Below are positions 63,941-64,000 of a stretch of DNA of 64,000 bases, piece after piece. The notes beneath the pieces are model-generated. The model ran no database searches. It was not told the DNA's origin and worked only from the letters and a program-made list of their open reading frames with translations. The stretch spans positions 33,408 to 97,407 of the forward strand of contig NZ_JACJOO010000089.1 of the NCBI RefSeq assembly GCF_014695575.1. Reading direction: 5' to 3'. Every line of letters begins with the position of its first letter. Within the stretch, counting starts at the first letter, position 1. Source of the DNA: Leptolyngbya sp. FACHB-8. Lineage in GTDB: Bacteria; Cyanobacteriota; Cyanobacteriia; Elainellales; Elainellaceae. The position numbers were made by a program, and so were the translations under genes.

Positions 63941-63990
63941 AGACATTGTTCAAAAGTCCCGCATGCGAAGTGGAGACCCGAACAATGTCT
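63941..63990. repeat. Inverted repeat at window end
   Basis: Arms AGACATTGTTC/GAACAATGTCT with a 28-nt loop. It lies 47 bp after the IS4-type gene. It may be an element end or a terminator; the sequence stops too soon to tell. Confidence 0.5.
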
Positions 63991-64000
63991 GGCAAAACAA

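Overview
The window looks like chromosomal DNA from a cyanobacterium. The octamer GCGATCGC (HIP1) recurs throughout. The gene content also fits: a phytochrome photosensor, multi-PAS hybrid kinases, a DUF4347-led RTX giant protein, EgtB/EgtD, DUF2267 and several unnamed proteins of cyanobacterial type. A filamentous Leptolyngbya-like lineage is a guess only. No rRNA, tRNA or CRISPR array was recognised.

Layout. 0-5 kb (minus): the start of a bacteriophytochrome, cut by the window edge, downstream of a six-PAS hybrid histidine kinase. 5-14 kb (minus): two small unknown proteins, the UV-damage endonuclease UvsE, a 1257-residue multi-spanning membrane protein and a peptidoglycan-binding membrane protein. 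14-21 kb: a carbohydrate-binding/glycosidase-like protein, a CsbD stress protein and the ergothioneine pair egtB-egtD. 21.9-40 kb (plus): a giant secreted-adhesin gene of about 18 kb. It runs from DUF4347 through 35 tandem 249-bp repeats, 9 tandem 315-bp repeats, Ig-like and cadherin-like domains to an RTX tail. A one-base loss in a G run near 32.72 kb splits it. 40-54 kb: an Old Yellow Enzyme, a cysteine-cluster protein, two MFS exporters, two SDRs flanking a DUF2267 gene, an erythromycin-esterase-like protein, kptA, two GNATs, a DUF3105 protein and adenosine deaminase. 54-58.6 kb (minus): a UBP zinc finger, an alpha/beta-hydrolase lacking its catalytic residues, and a tightly overlapping operon (MRJP/yellow-like protein, dienelactone-hydrolase-like protein, 72-residue protein). 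58.6-64 kb: decaying insertion sequences (two IS5-type fragments, a frameshifted IS5-type, a frameshifted IS110, a trace of a further DUF772/IS5-type, and an IS4-type with a nonsense codon), plus a PAS-domain remnant.

The feature that ordinary gene annotation misses is the intergenic architecture. Almost every gap holds long, often perfect palindromes with arms of about 13-33 bp. Many are closed by a three-base loop of the GNA type (GCGAAGC, GCAAAGC, GCGGAGC, GCGTAGC or their complements). Several belong to recognisable dispersed families, including a MITE-like element of about 107 bp with three copies here. Some palindromes are chained, so that one arm overlaps the start of the next.

The genes suggest a surface-attached, light- and UV-exposed lifestyle: photosensing, UV repair, the antioxidant ergothioneine, a giant adhesin and polysaccharide modification. 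That reading is inference.
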